In this document: positions 35,332 through 47,894 of the stretch, piece by piece | Layout: every line of letters begins with the position of its first letter | Position numbering within the stretch: the stretch's first letter is position 1 | Assembly: GCF_010093815.1 (NCBI RefSeq) | Contig: NW_022985549.1 | Location: 2,381,494 to 2,445,493, forward strand | Source: Pseudovirgaria hyperparasitica | Taxonomy: Eukaryota; Ascomycota; Dothideomycetes; Acrospermales; Acrospermaceae | Length of the DNA stretch: 64,000 nt | Direction: 5' to 3' | Program-made: the position numbers and the translations under genes | Notes under the pieces: generated by a model | Told to the model about the DNA's origin: nothing | The model's input: the letters and a program-made list of their open reading frames with translations, nothing else | The model's database searches: none

Positions 35332-38300
35332 ATGGAAATGTCGTCGTCTGAATCAAATACGCGGTCTCAGATGCCGCCGCCGCAACCGCATTTCCAAGGC
35401 ACGAAACACAAGCCCCCTGGTAGTAAGATTCGAAAAAACCCGTCGCGTCATAAAGACATTCTGACCCATATAGTGGCCGAGCCACCAGCGAAACGAGAAA
35501 CATTAGCAGACCGCGCCGGTCGCCCTGTTCAAGCGAGTCATATTGCACCCCCGAGTACCAGAGGTCTGAATGACAGCATACGATCATCTGCAAACAGCTA
35601 TCGCGGCCCACCTCCCTCCGCTCACTCACGTTCGGTCTCGGCGGCATCTTCTCGCATGACTTCAGGCAGCTCGTCTTTTTCTAGCAGTGTTGGCTATGGT
35701 TCGCGGCCGCCATCTAGCCTCCGCTCCAGTCGACCCCAGAACCATTTATCACACAGCCGAAGTCAATCTCATACGTCTCATAATAACTTCAGACCAGGAA
35801 GCTCGTCAAGCAATTACACCCAGCACAATGGATCGTTCGCGCCGGCCAACAAAGGTACATATCCGATTTCACTATCTTTCAACCCGCCAGTCCTGCAGCC
35901 GAAACAACGAGCTGTCAGCGACAACCGGGAATATATCTACTATAAAAATCCACGACAAACAAGTGTTCCTTCTCAACCTCTTACGACCCAAGCACTCTTG
36001 CAATCACAGTCATGTATTTCTCTTCGTTCCGCTTTTCAGGGTCTCAAAATCGACCCATTTTCTTACGAGTCAATTCAAGAGGAGGATCTTTCTGAGCATG
36101 AAGCTCGCAATGCTGAGGCAACCCCGTCAAAGATTCCTCGTCTTCGAACTTCTATCAATTATTCTCTTTCTGGTCAATCGCCTTCACCGAAAAAGACGCC
36201 AAGTCTGAGAAAGTGTCGCTCTGCTTCGCCTCTCAAGCCAGTGTTCTTGACCAAAGATTCTAACAGACCTGTGCCAGCTTTCGAACCCGATCTCGAGATG
36301 GACTCGACGTGGACGAAGCAATTCGAACATATTAAAGATACGATATCGAAACACAACGCCGGCGAAGAGGATAGGAAGGAAGTGATCCGACTCTACAAAA
36401 CGAGAAGTAGGTTGTTGATATATTGGCGCGAATATCCGACGAATGTTGCTAGATGGTTGTGTGAGCTGACTTTCATGTTGTATAGTTGCCGAGCTGGAGA
36501 CCTCAAGGACTGAACTGTCATCGGCCAACACTAAACTCACAGAGAGCTTGCACGAACTTAAGGGTGAATTACTGACGGCGAATCACGAACTCAATGGCGC
36601 GAAGAGGAGTCACTCATTCGACATGGATGATTTACGGCGGAGAACAGAGCGTGAGGTTGAAGCTCTGAATGAGAAATTCCAACGAGAGCTGCGGCTTGAG
36701 AAGGAACGCACCGAGAAAGTTGCAGAAAAGGTGACGAAAGATTTCGAGGAGCAGCTTGAGCATATGGAGAAAGCGCACAAAGAGCTTTTGCATGACCAGG
36801 AACGCCAAATCCGCGGCGAACTCGAAGAGGAAAGAAATAAACGGAGCAGAGAAATCCAGGAGCTTGCTGCGCAAAGCACACTGCGACTGCAAGAAACCAG
36901 CCAAGATCTTGAACGAAAAGCCAGGGAAGCAGACGATGTCCGCAGAGAGCGAGATGAGACTGCTGCGGCCCTCCAGCGAGAGAAGAGTCTCCGAACAAGC
37001 CTTGAAGACAAATTGACAGAAGCATCTGCCAATAATATGACATTGGAGACAGCGAACCGGGCAATGAAGGCAAAGATTGACTTTTTAGAATCTGACAATC
37101 AGGCCCAGTCGAACTCCTTCGCAGACTTGCACCGACTGAAACAAGAAGCCGAGGAAGCCATGAATGTAGCTCTTGAAAAGCTACGAACCGAGGAAACCTT
37201 ACGTCGGAAGCTCCATAACCAAGTCCAAGAGTTGAAAGGGAACATTCGTGTAATGTGTCGAGTACGGCCAGCTTCAGATTCGGAAGCCGAAGATGCTGCT
37301 AAGATCGCATTCCCCGATGCCGAGCTGGACTGTAAGGAGGTCACAGTGCAAGGACCGGAAAAGACCAGCGCTCTCGGAGTTGTGACCACGTCCAATAATG
37401 CATTCTCCTTCGATCGAGTCTTTGCACCTGCGTCGCATAACGCTGAGATATTCGAAGAGATCAGTCAGCTGGTTCAGAGTGCCTTGGACGGATACAACGT
37501 ATGCATCTTTTGTTACGGCCAAACAGGATCCGGAAAGACGTTCACCATGTCCAGTGTCGACGGTATGATCCCACGCGCAACGGCACAGATATACTCTGAG
37601 GCTCAGCGACTGGCTGAGAAGGGCTGGACATACAAGATGGAAGGCTCATTCGTCGAAGTCTACAACGAAAACTTGAACGACCTTCTTGGCAAGGCCGAAG
37701 AACTCGACAAGAAGAAGCTTGAAATACGGCACGATCTTCAGAAGAAGACAACGACCATCACAGACATCACAACCGTAGAGCTTGATTCTGCGGACAGAGT
37801 CGAAGAGATAATGCAACGTGCAGCTGCAAACCGCACTGTAGCAGCCACCAAAGCGAACAGTCGATCTTCGCGTAGTCATTCTGTCTTCATTCTGAAGCTC
37901 ATCGGAGAGAACAGTATGACAGGTGAGAGATCCGAGGGAACGCTCAACCTCGTGGATCTTGCGGGTAGCGAACGACTTGCACACTCACAGGCCGCCGGGG
38001 ACCGACTCAAGGAAACGCAAAACATCAACAAGAGCTTGAGTTGTCTCGGAGATGTCATTGGTGCCCTAGGGCAGGGTAAAGAGGGCACGCATATTCCATA
38101 CCGGAACAGCAAAGTAAGTCGCTCCTCAAACCAAACCTTCAAGACCAATGCTGACTCTTCTTAGCTGACGTACCTTTTGCAAAACTCTCTTGGCGGGAAT
38201 TCCAAGACTCTTATGTTTGTAATGATATCGCCGCTTCAGGCCCATTTGTCTGAGACGCTCACGAGTCTGAAGTTTGCCACCAAGGTACGTGTAACTTGTC

Positions 38301-38393
38301 GACTTCTCTGTTTACGCATCACTAATCGATCTATGACAGGTACACAATACGCACATTGGTACAGCAAAGAAACAGTCCAAAGTAAAGGAATGA
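35332..38393 (+). CDS. klpA: kinesin-14, C-terminal motor (KlpA/Kar3 type)
   Basis: Minus-end-directed spindle motor that cross-links and slides microtubules. Exons: 35332..36406, 36486..38113, 38165..38284 and 38340..38393, 2877 bases, 958 residues, all joins in phase. Residues 1-330 are Ser/Arg/Pro-rich with basic patches, as expected for the tail microtubule site. Residues about 360-605 are a long coiled coil. The neck and motor start at about 608 ([14 protein letters not shown]). The P-loop is [11 protein letters not shown], switch [12 protein letters not shown] and switch [33 protein letters not shown] spans intron 2, and the tail [12 protein letters not shown] is typical of this class. 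Confidence 0.96.
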
Positions 38394-38922
38394 TGACGAC
38401 ATCTTGCAAAGCGATGCAGTGCGCCCTTTGGCTACCTTTTGTTTTTAAAGTGTACCTGATAGCTATGTCTTTGCGTTGCGTGCAAAGTCCAATCCGTTGT
38501 TTTTTCCGAGTCACGTTGCATAGAGGCGTTTTGGGGCCAGTGAATTGGCATGGAGTATGACTGTTGTCTGATATTGCATACATGAGAGTTCAACTCTCCA
38601 ATTTAGCGCATACTGCGCGTGAATCTACTCTTTGTCATAAAATGCCTGTGACCGGGACGTCTCGTCTCATCCTCGAGAGAGTAATGCCTGACTGCCTGAG
38701 GCTTCACTATGACGGGATCCGGGCTGGTTGCCTGGCAGCAACGACGCTAATTCCCAAAACAGGTAATCGTCTACACTACACTTAACTGCATTGCGCGATT
38801 CCGATTCACTCGCCATACTTACTACAAGGGGATATACCACGCCTTTATTCTGTTGTAAATACATTCTTTCTCAGATTGCTACCCACCTTATCTCATCTGG
38901 CGTATATGCGCCCGGCGGAATC
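38394..38922. other. intergenic, nothing recognised
   Basis: The kinesin 3' flank and the transferase 5' flank. The next gene's frame is open upstream of its ATG without an earlier ATG. Confidence 0.45.
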
Positions 38923-40284
38923 ATGGTACTGCTCACTGGCGGGCAAGTCTCAATGGCCATTTCCAGCGCGATAGGTACAGACAGACCCATCGGCATACAT
39001 GAATCTTATACTGACGTTGAGTGTGATCCAGTTGTTCTCTTTACCGGCCTACTCTTCCTCGCTGGCTACATCCTTCAGCAGCAAACCGTACAATCGCTCC
39101 AGATCGCGGTCCGCCCACGGATACCTAAACCTCTTGCCCCTCCGGCCTCTCTCTCCATTCCTCGAACTCCTCTGGACAGGATTGCACGTGTCCCGGGCTC
39201 GTCGCAGGATATCGATAATGAGTTGCAACACTATCTCTCGATTGCGAGCAAGGGAAGCACGGATTGGTCGAAGCTGGCACACGTACAGCTGGTACGAACG
39301 CATGAGGAGGTTTGTACTGCGGTCATGTTTTTCGCCGAACTTAAGCGGTTGAAGAGTCCTGCGAGACGAGTCCTCATGTTTCCAGCAAGTTGGACTAGGG
39401 ACATGAGTGAGGACGAATCGCCAAGCCTGCCACGAACAAGGAGGCTTCTGAGAACGGCTGCGCGGCGATATAACGTTGGACTACGTGCTGTGGGCGCGCT
39501 GGGAGATGATAGTGGAAAGGTGGACGCAAACATAGCAAGCAATTACAGCTTGAGTAGTCTATGGGCCTTTGGGAAAGAGTTCGATAGAGTCCTATATATG
39601 CAGAGTCCGGGTCTACTGTTGGATTCGGAGCCCCTAGACGGACTACTGGCCTTTGCACCGACAAAGAAGCTGTCTGCGATTGGCGCTGAAAATGAAATTT
39701 CGATGGACCTGCTGCTCATTCAGCCTGATCTGGCGGTATGGAACAACCTGAAGGATATTCGCGCAGAGGAGCACATCTCGGACATCAAGCTGCTGAGAAA
39801 AACGTTCAGTGCAGATGAAGCACTTCTGCGCCCATCCTCATACTTCTCACCATCGATAGTCGCAGACACAGCGTCTCTACGGCTGCCGATCGACGAGTTC
39901 AATGCGACGGCTTTCCTGGACAAGACAGCCTACCTGAGATTTACAGATCCGGAGATTCCTGGGCCGGAATACGACATCCCATATGTCGAGAGAGCAAACT
40001 ACCGGCCAGCAGAGGATGGACCACGGCTCGTGTGGGACAGGTTGTATGAGGTATTTAGACAACGGAGGATGGATGTGTGCGGGCTAGATCTCGAACATTG
40101 GAAGGGACCGAAGGGATCAATCTTGTCGGAACCTGCGGAGACGGTGAATACGCACGATCAGCATGATGTGGTCTTATCCGAGGTTACGGTGGATGAAGAC
40201 GCTGGAGATATGGATATCATTCAGCCACAGGGAGAGCAGGATCCTGCTGAGGAGCGCAGTGATGAGCATGACGAAGAACTATAG
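38923..40284 (+). CDS. glycosyltransferase family 8-like, type II membrane protein
   Basis: Single exon of 453 residues from the ATG at 38923 (MVLLTGGQVSMAISS); a second Met ten residues on is possible. One transmembrane segment lies near residues 38-55 (VVLFTGLLFLAGYIL). The lumenal part has the fungal GT8 pattern: LAHVQLVRTHEEVCTAVMFF, KRLKSPARRVLMFP, then FGKEFDRVLYMQSPGLLLDS, where family members have the metal-site region, and EISMDLLLIQPDLAVWN. It resembles glucose N-acetyltransferase-like and glycogenin-related Golgi enzymes. The sugar donor and acceptor cannot be told. The acidic tail ends ERSDEHDEEL. Confidence 0.75.
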   Translation: MVLLTGGQVSMAISSAIGTDRPIGIHESYTDVECDPVVLFTGLLFLAGYILQQQTVQSLQIAVRPRIPKPLAPPASLSIPRTPLDRIARVPGSSQDIDNELQHYLSIASKGSTDWSKLAHVQLVRTHEEVCTAVMFFAELKRLKSPARRVLMFPASWTRDMSEDESPSLPRTRRLLRTAARRYNVGLRAVGALGDDSGKVDANIASNYSLSSLWAFGKEFDRVLYMQSPGLLLDSEPLDGLLAFAPTKKLSAIGAENEISMDLLLIQPDLAVWNNLKDIRAEEHISDIKLLRKTFSADEALLRPSSYFSPSIVADTASLRLPIDEFNATAFLDKTAYLRFTDPEIPGPEYDIPYVERANYRPAEDGPRLVWDRLYEVFRQRRMDVCGLDLEHWKGPKGSILSEPAETVNTHDQHDVVLSEVTVDEDAGDMDIIQPQGEQDPAEERSDEHDEEL

Positions 40285-41408
40285 AAGAGGGAGGTGGGAA
40301 TAATGGGTTGGGGTGCAAACTTGTGCGGCATAATTAGCGGGCTCTAGCATTGGAGAAGGCGTCTTGGAGCAGATGAGTGTAGAATTGGAGATACCATGTA
40401 CTGTATATCAATCAGAGTCGTTCACAGCCAGTACCAGACAGGCTTTTGCAAAGTGATGGTGTTGAAATTGATGATTTATACGCAATTGACGCACGTTCAC
40501 GAAGTAAGTAACTATCATTTCCATTACGGTACAATTAGCGTACTTGGTCGTCGGGATAAAAAAAGTGGATGGATAAAACCTAATTGATGGATGAGGATGG
40601 ATTGGCAATGTAGTGAATACCTTATTTCCTGCCACCACCAGCCCCGCCCAGCAAGCCAATATCATCGCGTCAGGCGTCAGTCAGGCAAGTCCTCAGGCCT
40701 CAGGCTAACAACCGCAGCATCCACTTCCATCCCTCCACCCCCCTCCCAATTCTCCAACAATCACTCAATCCCTCCCCCGATTCCCCCAATTCCCCCAATT
40801 CACATTCGCGCCAAACCTTGAATTGATACGCCCAAAGCTACCTTACCTTACCTTCTTCTACACCGTCCTTGTCCTGACTATCCTGTCTCTTCTCCCTAGC
40901 TTGTCCCACACGTTCATCATTCTTCCGCCCGCCGGTTGGGAATCTCTTTGCTCACTTTACGTTTGTCGCGGCAGCTGTGCGTGCTGTCTTCTTGGAATAT
41001 CCTTACCGCTGTAGCCATACACCCCCGGCTGACGTTGACCATATTGCCCTGTCCTGTGGGTGGTTGTGAGCTCTCCAGGCCCGACAGAGCTCCCTAGCTG
41101 CGCATCGCCCCCATCAAAGCATCCCGCAGCTCTCCGCATCATAGAGCGCGACACTCCTCGGCATTATACTAGAGACGGCAAAGGCGATACTTCTCGCAGG
41201 AAAGAAGCAGAAGAAGAACAGCAGTGTGTCTGTGTGGTAGTCTGCGCTGCCTCGCCTTGAGAACAGACGCTCCGTACCCGTATTGGCCAGAGATCTGCAG
41301 ATCCACACACATCACAGGAAGCTCGTTGCGGCATATCTAGGGAAGGTCAGGTCAGGGTCTGGGAGCATCCAGTCGCCCTGGGTTTGACCTCGCTTTACAG
41401 TAGCGTTC
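40285..41408. other. long upstream region of the PKA gene
   Basis: No gene supported. C-rich stretches (CAATTCCCCCAATTC near 40790) and pyrimidine-rich parts suggest promoter and a long 5' leader. Confidence 0.5.
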
Positions 41409-42961
41409 ATGCCATCCCTAGGTTTCCTGAAGAAGAAGAGGACGAAGGACTCCTCCGGTTCTGCCAAAGACTTTGAATCTCCCACAAGCCCCACCATCAC
41501 CAAGGAGCCCTCGCAATTGAGCCAGCCAAGGTCGAATCCAGACGCCTTATCTAACCCTGCGACGTCTACTACAGCCTCGGCGTCAGCGGTCACCTCGGAT
41601 ACCAACAACAGTACAGCTGCGCAGCAGAACACCGCCGAACCTATGAACACCGCCGCCACGCCTCAGCAGCAGCCGCAAACCTACTCCTCACCCGAAGCGT
41701 CGCAACAGCAAAATCAACCTTCTATACAGAATGTGATCAATCCACCGAACAATGATTCGGGGTACCGTGCGACGCCAGCCAGAGACGGCGACGCGATGCA
41801 GATTTCACCTCCGCCGCAAGTGCAAGCTCGTGTAACAAAAGGGAAATACTCGTTGGTGGATTTCCAGATACAACGTACCCTGGGGACGGGAAGTTTTGGT
41901 CGCGTGCACCTGGTGCAGTCGAAGCATAATCAACGTTTCTATGCTGTCAAGGTGTTGAAGAAAGCCCAGGTCGTCAAGATGAAGCAGGTGGAGCACACGA
42001 ATGACGAAAGAAGAATGCTTGGCAGAGTAAAGCATCCCTTTCTGATCACGTTATGGGGCACCTTCCAGGACTCGAAGAACTTGTACATGGTGATGGATTT
42101 TGTCGAAGGTGGTGAGCTTTTTAGCTTACTACGCAAGTCACAGGTAGGTTTCACCCGAACTCCATGAATGCCACTCCAGGGCTGACTGAAACATAGCGAT
42201 TTCCAAATCCTGTGGCCAAGTTTTACGCCGCCGAAGTCACATTAGCGCTCGACTATCTCCACTCCATGGACATAATCTACAGAGATTTAAAGCCTGAAAA
42301 TCTGCTTCTAGATCGACATGGGCATCTGAAGATTACTGACTTTGGGTTCGCCAAGGAGGTTCCAGACATTACATGGACCCTTTGTGGTACCCCGGATTAT
42401 CTCGCTCCAGAAGTCGTGGCGTCGAAGGGCTACAACAAGTCGGTGGATTGGTACGCGCTGCATGAAACCTTGATCGTCAAACTTTTCATACTGACTGTGT
42501 GTTCAGGTGGTCACTAGGAATCCTAATCTTTGAGATGCTGTGCGGATTCACGCCATTCTGGGATGGCGGCTCACCGATGAAGATTTACGAGAATATCCTC
42601 AAGGGGCGAGTGAAGTACCCACCGTATATTCATCACGATGCACTTGATCTGCTGCAAAAGCTGATTACGCACGACTTGACTCAACGGCTGGGTAACTTGC
42701 ATGGCGGCAGCAAGGACGTGATGAACCATCCATGGTTTGCTGAGGTTACATGGGAGCGACTCATGAAAAAGGACATTGATGCGCCATACGTGCCACCCGT
42801 GCGTGCAGGTGTTGGCGACGCGAGCCAATTCGACAAATACCCCGAAGAAACGGAGGCGTATGGACAGACGGGTGACGATCCGTAGGTTTCTTGTGGAAGC
42901 TTGTGTGAACTCCAATATGCTAATCTTTGATAGACATGAACGCCTTTTCGGGGACTTTTGA
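41409..42961 (+). CDS. pkaC: cAMP-dependent protein kinase catalytic subunit
   Basis: AGC Ser/Thr kinase released from its regulatory subunit by cAMP; it controls growth, development and nutrient response. Exons: 41409..42143, 42197..42450, 42507..42881 and 42934..42961, 1392 bases, 463 residues, all joins in phase. Residues 1-145 are a Gln/Asn/Pro/Thr-rich extension usual in filamentous fungi. The Gly loop is [10 protein letters not shown], the ATP Lys is in YAVKVLKK, and the catalytic loop is [10 protein letters not shown]. Then come [10 protein letters not shown], the activation site [14 protein letters not shown], and the C-terminal tail ending HERLFGDF, the FxxF motif. The last exon holds only nine codons plus one base. 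Confidence 0.96.
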
Positions 42962-44213
42962 TCAGGCCTGTCCCGTTCGTCTTGGACATATCTGGGAAGA
43001 TATAACATGGCCTTTATCGTCGTCCCCCATGCGCTTATTATTCGACAGTGATCTCACACGCAAGGTCACTCTTGGATAGTTGACTGGCGAGGTCTCATCG
43101 TGTCGCACCTCTGGGGGACAATAGGACGGTAACAGTATCGGTGAGAGACGGTGCCGATGAAGTGAAAAGTCAATGTTTACGACGTTTATGCGAGAGTCAC
43201 TTGCATGGCCGAGGGTTTATGCGCGCTCGAGAAATCGACTGATGGAGCGCGCACGATGAGAAACAACGGCGTGGGTTGGGCGACTAGCTTTCAGTACAGA
43301 AGTCATGCCAGGTGAAAGCCTGGCTGGTATACATTCATATCCATTCTACTCGGGTTCCTCCAGTGATACATATCTACTACTACTACTACTTACTGTCTTT
43401 CACCACATTCCAGGATGAGCTAGTCGGAAGACAGCTTACTAAGACTCATCGCATCACATCGCATCGCATCACATCGCATCGCATTGAAGGTCCGACAGCA
43501 TCCGTCAATCCGACGGGGCAAAACCGCCTACAGGCCAGCAAGCAGTGACCCGGCTGGGCAATAAACGCGATTGTGCTGTGATCGATCGTGCTGAAGGGCG
43601 CGGCGAATAGAATGTCGGGATGTTGAGGTGGCGGTGCAGATTATGAAAGTCTGCGACTGGGTATTCCTTGTGTGGGGTGCTTGGCCAACTCATTTACAGT
43701 GACCAAAATGTCAGGCTACATGTTCCGGGGTCAGTCAACATCTTCTTTCAGCACAAACTCCTAGCCTTGTTGTTCCTTTTCTCCTTTTTTACTTTTCCTT
43801 CTCTCTCGTCTTTCCCGTCCTTCTTCTTCCCTTTCCTAATTTTTCATTCTTGGTATGTAAGTTCGAGAGCAATGACCTGGTGAAGCTCAGAGGCAAAGAG
43901 CTTGGGACCAACGCGGTTGTATTATATAATTAGGTGGAATGATCTGATCCACTCTTTTTCTACCCTGCCGAGATTCTTGGAGAGCCTTGTGGGGCTGGCT
44001 GTTCGAAAGCATCGTTGGGAATCTTTTGGCTGATTCTCTGCTCCTGAGATCACCCATTCTCCCTGTGTCACCGCAAACGCGACAAGTAACAGGAACACTG
44101 GAGCATCCATTGCGAGAGATCTAGAAGGAATTCAAACAAGCTAGCCCGGCCGGTCCTCGCAAGTCGTTGACAAACAAAGAACGTTTGCGCAGCCCTACTA
44201 CCTAGACGTGACG
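42962..44213. other. intergenic, simple repeats only
   Basis: A CATCG/CACATCG microsatellite lies at 43447-43485 and a T/C-rich tract at about 43770-43850. A 62-codon minus-strand frame (43922..44110) starts MDAPVFLLLVAFAVTQG, which looks like a signal peptide, but I cannot support it further. Confidence 0.45.
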
Positions 44214-45767
44214 ATGACGTTCTTTCACTTCAGCTACAAGAATCGTGGCAGAAAGTCGCCTACGCCGTCGTCGTCGACAGAGGGTTCCCGGGGCAGCGCT
44301 CAGACTCCGTCGTCGATGAAGAGTTTCCAGAACAACGCTCAGGCTCCGTCTTCGACGACAAAGAATTTCCAGAACATCGCTCAGGCTCCGCGCGGTCCAC
44401 CTCAGTATCAGTACAGTTCACCGTCACTGAGGCAGAATGTCCCAGTCGACGCAGCGGCTTCAATACCGCCTCCATATGCTGCACCACAGCCCGCGCCGCC
44501 CTTGAATCCATTGTGGTGTCCTCCACCAACATATCAGCAATTCCATGAACAGCAGCAGCAGTACCTTGAAGCCACCCGGCAGCAGAGGATACAGGCAGAA
44601 TGGATGGCGAGCCAGCCACAACCTCCCTTCCGAACAAACCCAACATCACGTCCCGCATCATTTCATCAGCACTTCCATCAACACCAGCAGCATCAATACA
44701 TTAACGGTATGGGACAGCAGGGGCCACATACCGATTGGACGACGAACCCGCTCAACCTTCCCATGCGACCGAGCACGGCAACACGTCCTCCATCATTTCA
44801 CCAATCCTTTCTTCAACAACATCAACATCAATACGTTGACGGTACAAGACAGCAGCGGCCACAAGCAGAATGGATGTCAAGCCCGCTGTACATGCCCGTC
44901 CGATCGAACACAGCAACACCTCCTTCGCCGTTGCAAAATCATTACGCCGCGAGTCTAGATCAGACATACCCAAATCCCATGTACCAGTCATATCCATACA
45001 ATCCTCCAAACCACCCAATGACACCCCGAGCAGCGGCGACATTCCCTCAACCTCAACTCTCACAACTCATGTACGCCTCTCCCGCACCACTGACACCACT
45101 TACACCACAACAAACCGGGCCTCTGCAGCCGCAGCCGCAGCCGTACTACGTCAAGACCAAACCCTCTGGCGCTGCCCTGTCCTCGATCTACAAGCCGATC
45201 AAGAAGGCGTCGACGACAATGCTGAATTTGCAGCACAGCGTGATGGAGAACAAGGGCGGGGGGCTTATCGAGAAGGCAGATACGTGGTACGAATCAGTCA
45301 GCACGAAGCTGGACGACATGATCACTGGCATGGACGAGGAGCAATTTGTGGCGGAAGAGGGAGAAGGTGAGATATGGAATTTCCTGTTTTCTTTCTTCTT
45401 TTGCATTGTTTACTGCGTTGCGTCGTTGTGGTTTCTTTTCTGTTTCGCTGGCCGACATGGGTCTGGCGGTCCTACCAAAGTCTTGGACGTTCACAGCTTC
45501 TCGTCTACGGTCTGGTCTGGCCTCTCTGCGGTGTCTATGTCGTCGCTATCACCACCACCACCGGCAACGCGACCTGGACTAACCGCCAAGCACGCGCACC
45601 TGCCTCACGGACGGCACATCCGCGGCTCGACCCACTCCTCCCACCTCCTGGTCATAATATTGACGTGGCCCGAGCGTCATCACGGATCACCACGCTCCAC
45701 CATTCACTCTCCACCTCCTCCACTCTCCACAGTTCACGGTTCACTCTGGCCACAAAACCCCCCCTGA
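44214..45767 (+). CDS. His/Gln/Pro-rich repeat protein, 3' end uncertain
   Basis: The start is the ATG at 44214 (MTFFHFSYKNRGRK). Residues about 25-65 hold two to three copies of an FQN-AQAP unit (SFQNNAQAPSS, NFQNIAQAPRG). Residues about 105-240 contain three imperfect copies of a roughly 45-residue unit: a His/Gln block (FHEQQQQYLEATRQQRIQAEW, cut here), then FHQHFHQHQQHQYINGMGQQ, then FLQQHQHQYVDGTRQQRPQA. The end carries a conserved-looking helical part (SSIYKPIKKASTTMLNLQHS, EKADTWYESVSTKLDDMIT). After EEGEGE a strong donor (GTGAGA at 45367) may open an intron. The unspliced frame runs to 45767 through a hydrophobic stretch that I doubt. Family unknown. Confidence 0.55.
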   Translation: MTFFHFSYKNRGRKSPTPSSSTEGSRGSAQTPSSMKSFQNNAQAPSSTTKNFQNIAQAPRGPPQYQYSSPSLRQNVPVDAAASIPPPYAAPQPAPPLNPLWCPPPTYQQFHEQQQQYLEATRQQRIQAEWMASQPQPPFRTNPTSRPASFHQHFHQHQQHQYINGMGQQGPHTDWTTNPLNLPMRPSTATRPPSFHQSFLQQHQHQYVDGTRQQRPQAEWMSSPLYMPVRSNTATPPSPLQNHYAASLDQTYPNPMYQSYPYNPPNHPMTPRAAATFPQPQLSQLMYASPAPLTPLTPQQTGPLQPQPQPYYVKTKPSGAALSSIYKPIKKASTTMLNLQHSVMENKGGGLIEKADTWYESVSTKLDDMITGMDEEQFVAEEGEGEIWNFLFSFFFCIVYCVASLWFLFCFAGRHGSGGPTKVLDVHSFSSTVWSGLSAVSMSSLSPPPPATRPGLTAKHAHLPHGRHIRGSTHSSHLLVIILTWPERHHGSPRSTIHSPPPPLSTVHGSLWPQNPP

Positions 45768-46064
45768 GCACTATCCCATTATTCCTCATGGACAGTTTGA
45801 GTTTGAGTTTGAGATTAGTCCCTCCTCTCGCTTTCGCTTTCGATCTCTCGCTCTCTCTGTCCTGCACGAACCACATGGCCTGACGGTTCACTCTCTTCCT
45901 GGCCACTCCTGTCATCCATCCTGGTCTATTCATTCATTCGGTCACTCCTTCATTCGTCCTGGCTTGGACGAACTTTGTGAATACGACGATATCGCGGGTT
46001 CGACACAATGATGCATTGCTGAGACTAAGGCTCGACTGATGCATAGCGACATTGCGTCGCGACC

Positions 46065-47853
46065 ATGTACGCCCTTGCACCCTCGAGACAGCTCTCGTCA
46101 GTATCGTTGGTCGACTTCTCGCGCCATGTCGATGCTACAGCCGAAGTCCCTGCCTTGCCACTTATCACGGTGCGTCCACCACTGAAGCCGCGCAACTCGA
46201 GGCTGTCACGTGCCATCTTCAACGCCTTTCTGCCCTCTGTCGTGCGTGTCGCCCATCGCTGTGGCTGTGCAGGCGTGCTGGAATTCGATGTCTCCATTTT
46301 CGAGGATGATGAACTAGCCAGAGATGTTGACTACAGTTCTGGAGAAGATGACGATTCACCGAGCATACCAAGCACGCCGACCTGCCTGGTCGAATCCGTA
46401 CAAGATGTTCTGAAGCATACAGACAGAGATGTATCGACTGCAACCACTTTAGAGGACTATGATGCCACAATATCAGCGCCAGACTTTCTGGATACCATTG
46501 GCGACTACCAAGCGACCCCCGAAAATGCACCATTTCTATTTTATCCTTTTCCTTCTTCTGCTTTGAATATGCATAGCGCTCCTGTATCCCCGTGTCTCAC
46601 ACCCTCTCTATCACGGACTTCTTCTCCATTATCCTCTGTACCTCCATCTCCTCGCTTGTCCCGGCCTGTGCCTCCATTTCCATCTACCTCGTCCAGTCGA
46701 GCCACTCTCACCGTGCCCACCGCAATACCACGTTCCCGCTCCTCTCCCTCTCTCAACACAACTAACCCGCTCTCCGTCACAGACAACACACGCGCCTCGA
46801 CGGCCAAGCACATCTACGACAAAGTATGGCGGTACCAAAACAGTCGATTGCCGCCAGACATGCCGCCATGCGAAATCCCTATTGCGTGTTGGCCGTTGAT
46901 CAATTTGGCGGCCAAGTATAGCGAAAAGGTATACACGGATCCGCAGGCACGTGCCGAGAAGAAGATGTATGTCAGCGCGGGTGCAAAACCTATGTTCATG
47001 AAGAGCGTGACAAGGGACGACCAGAAGGTTGTCATATTGGCGATTCGTGGGACGAAAAGATTCAAGGATTGGTGTGTGAATTTTCGTGATCGGGGGGTAG
47101 ACCCGAAGGGATTCTTGGTATGTTCTATTCTTTTTTTTTTCTTTTTTTTCCCCTGATCTATGAACTCGGTGCTGACATATATGCCCCAAGGATGACCCGA
47201 CACAGAAATGCCATGCCGGGTTTCTTGACGTTGCAAAATCCATGATCAAGCCGATTGCCGAACATCTCGACCACCTCTTGGCCGAAGATCCCTCCCGCTC
47301 GCGCTGTTCACTACTTCTTACCGGCCACTCCGCCGGTGGCGCTGTTGCGTCTCTTCTCTACGCCCATCTGGCATCCTCCGCCGCCATCTCGCCGTTTCAC
47401 ACCCTGATGAGGAAATTCAAGCGCGTCCATTGTGTCACGTTCGGCACGCCCCCGTGTACACTGTTTCCTTTGGCAAAGCCCGAGGGCGAGGAATGGGTAA
47501 GAAGCATATTCGTAACGTTTGTGAACGAAGGGGACCCTGTACCACGCGCGGATCGGAGCGTGCTAGGCAGTCTGCTCGATCTGTACAGGCAGCCGGCCCC
47601 GAAGATTGGAAGTACGATACAGTGGCGGGTACCGCCGGGGGAGATGAATCTGCCGGGGAGTTTGGTGGTGATGAGAACGAAGCCGGGGAGTGGTGGGCCA
47701 GTGCTAAGCGTTGTGAATGTAGAGGCGATTAGTGCGAGGAATCAGGACTTGCGCACCGTCATGTACGGCGATCCGTTGGCGCATCAGATGGTGTTGTACC
47801 AAAAGCGAGTGCAGGAATTGGCGACGCGGTCGGCGACGGCGCGGGATGATTGA
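46065..47853 (+). CDS. class 3 lipase family protein
   Basis: Alpha/beta hydrolase of the fungal lipase 3 family. Exons: 46065..47117 and 47191..47853, 1716 bases, 571 residues, phase 0. The ATG at 46065 begins MYALAPSRQLSSVSLVDFSR. Residues about 80-245 are Ser/Pro-rich and acidic, a poorly conserved linker. The catalytic domain follows: WPLINLAAKYSEKVYTD, VVILAIRGTKRFKDWCVNFR, then CHAGFLDVAKSM. The nucleophile elbow LLLTGHSAGGAVASLL is at about residue 395, and VTFVNEGDPVPR holds the likely Asp. No signal peptide, so it is probably intracellular. It converges with prp38: the stop codons are only about 40 bases apart. Confidence 0.88.
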
Positions 47854-47894
47854 TAGCATATTTTTTTCAGAAATAATACATTACTGCATACGTG

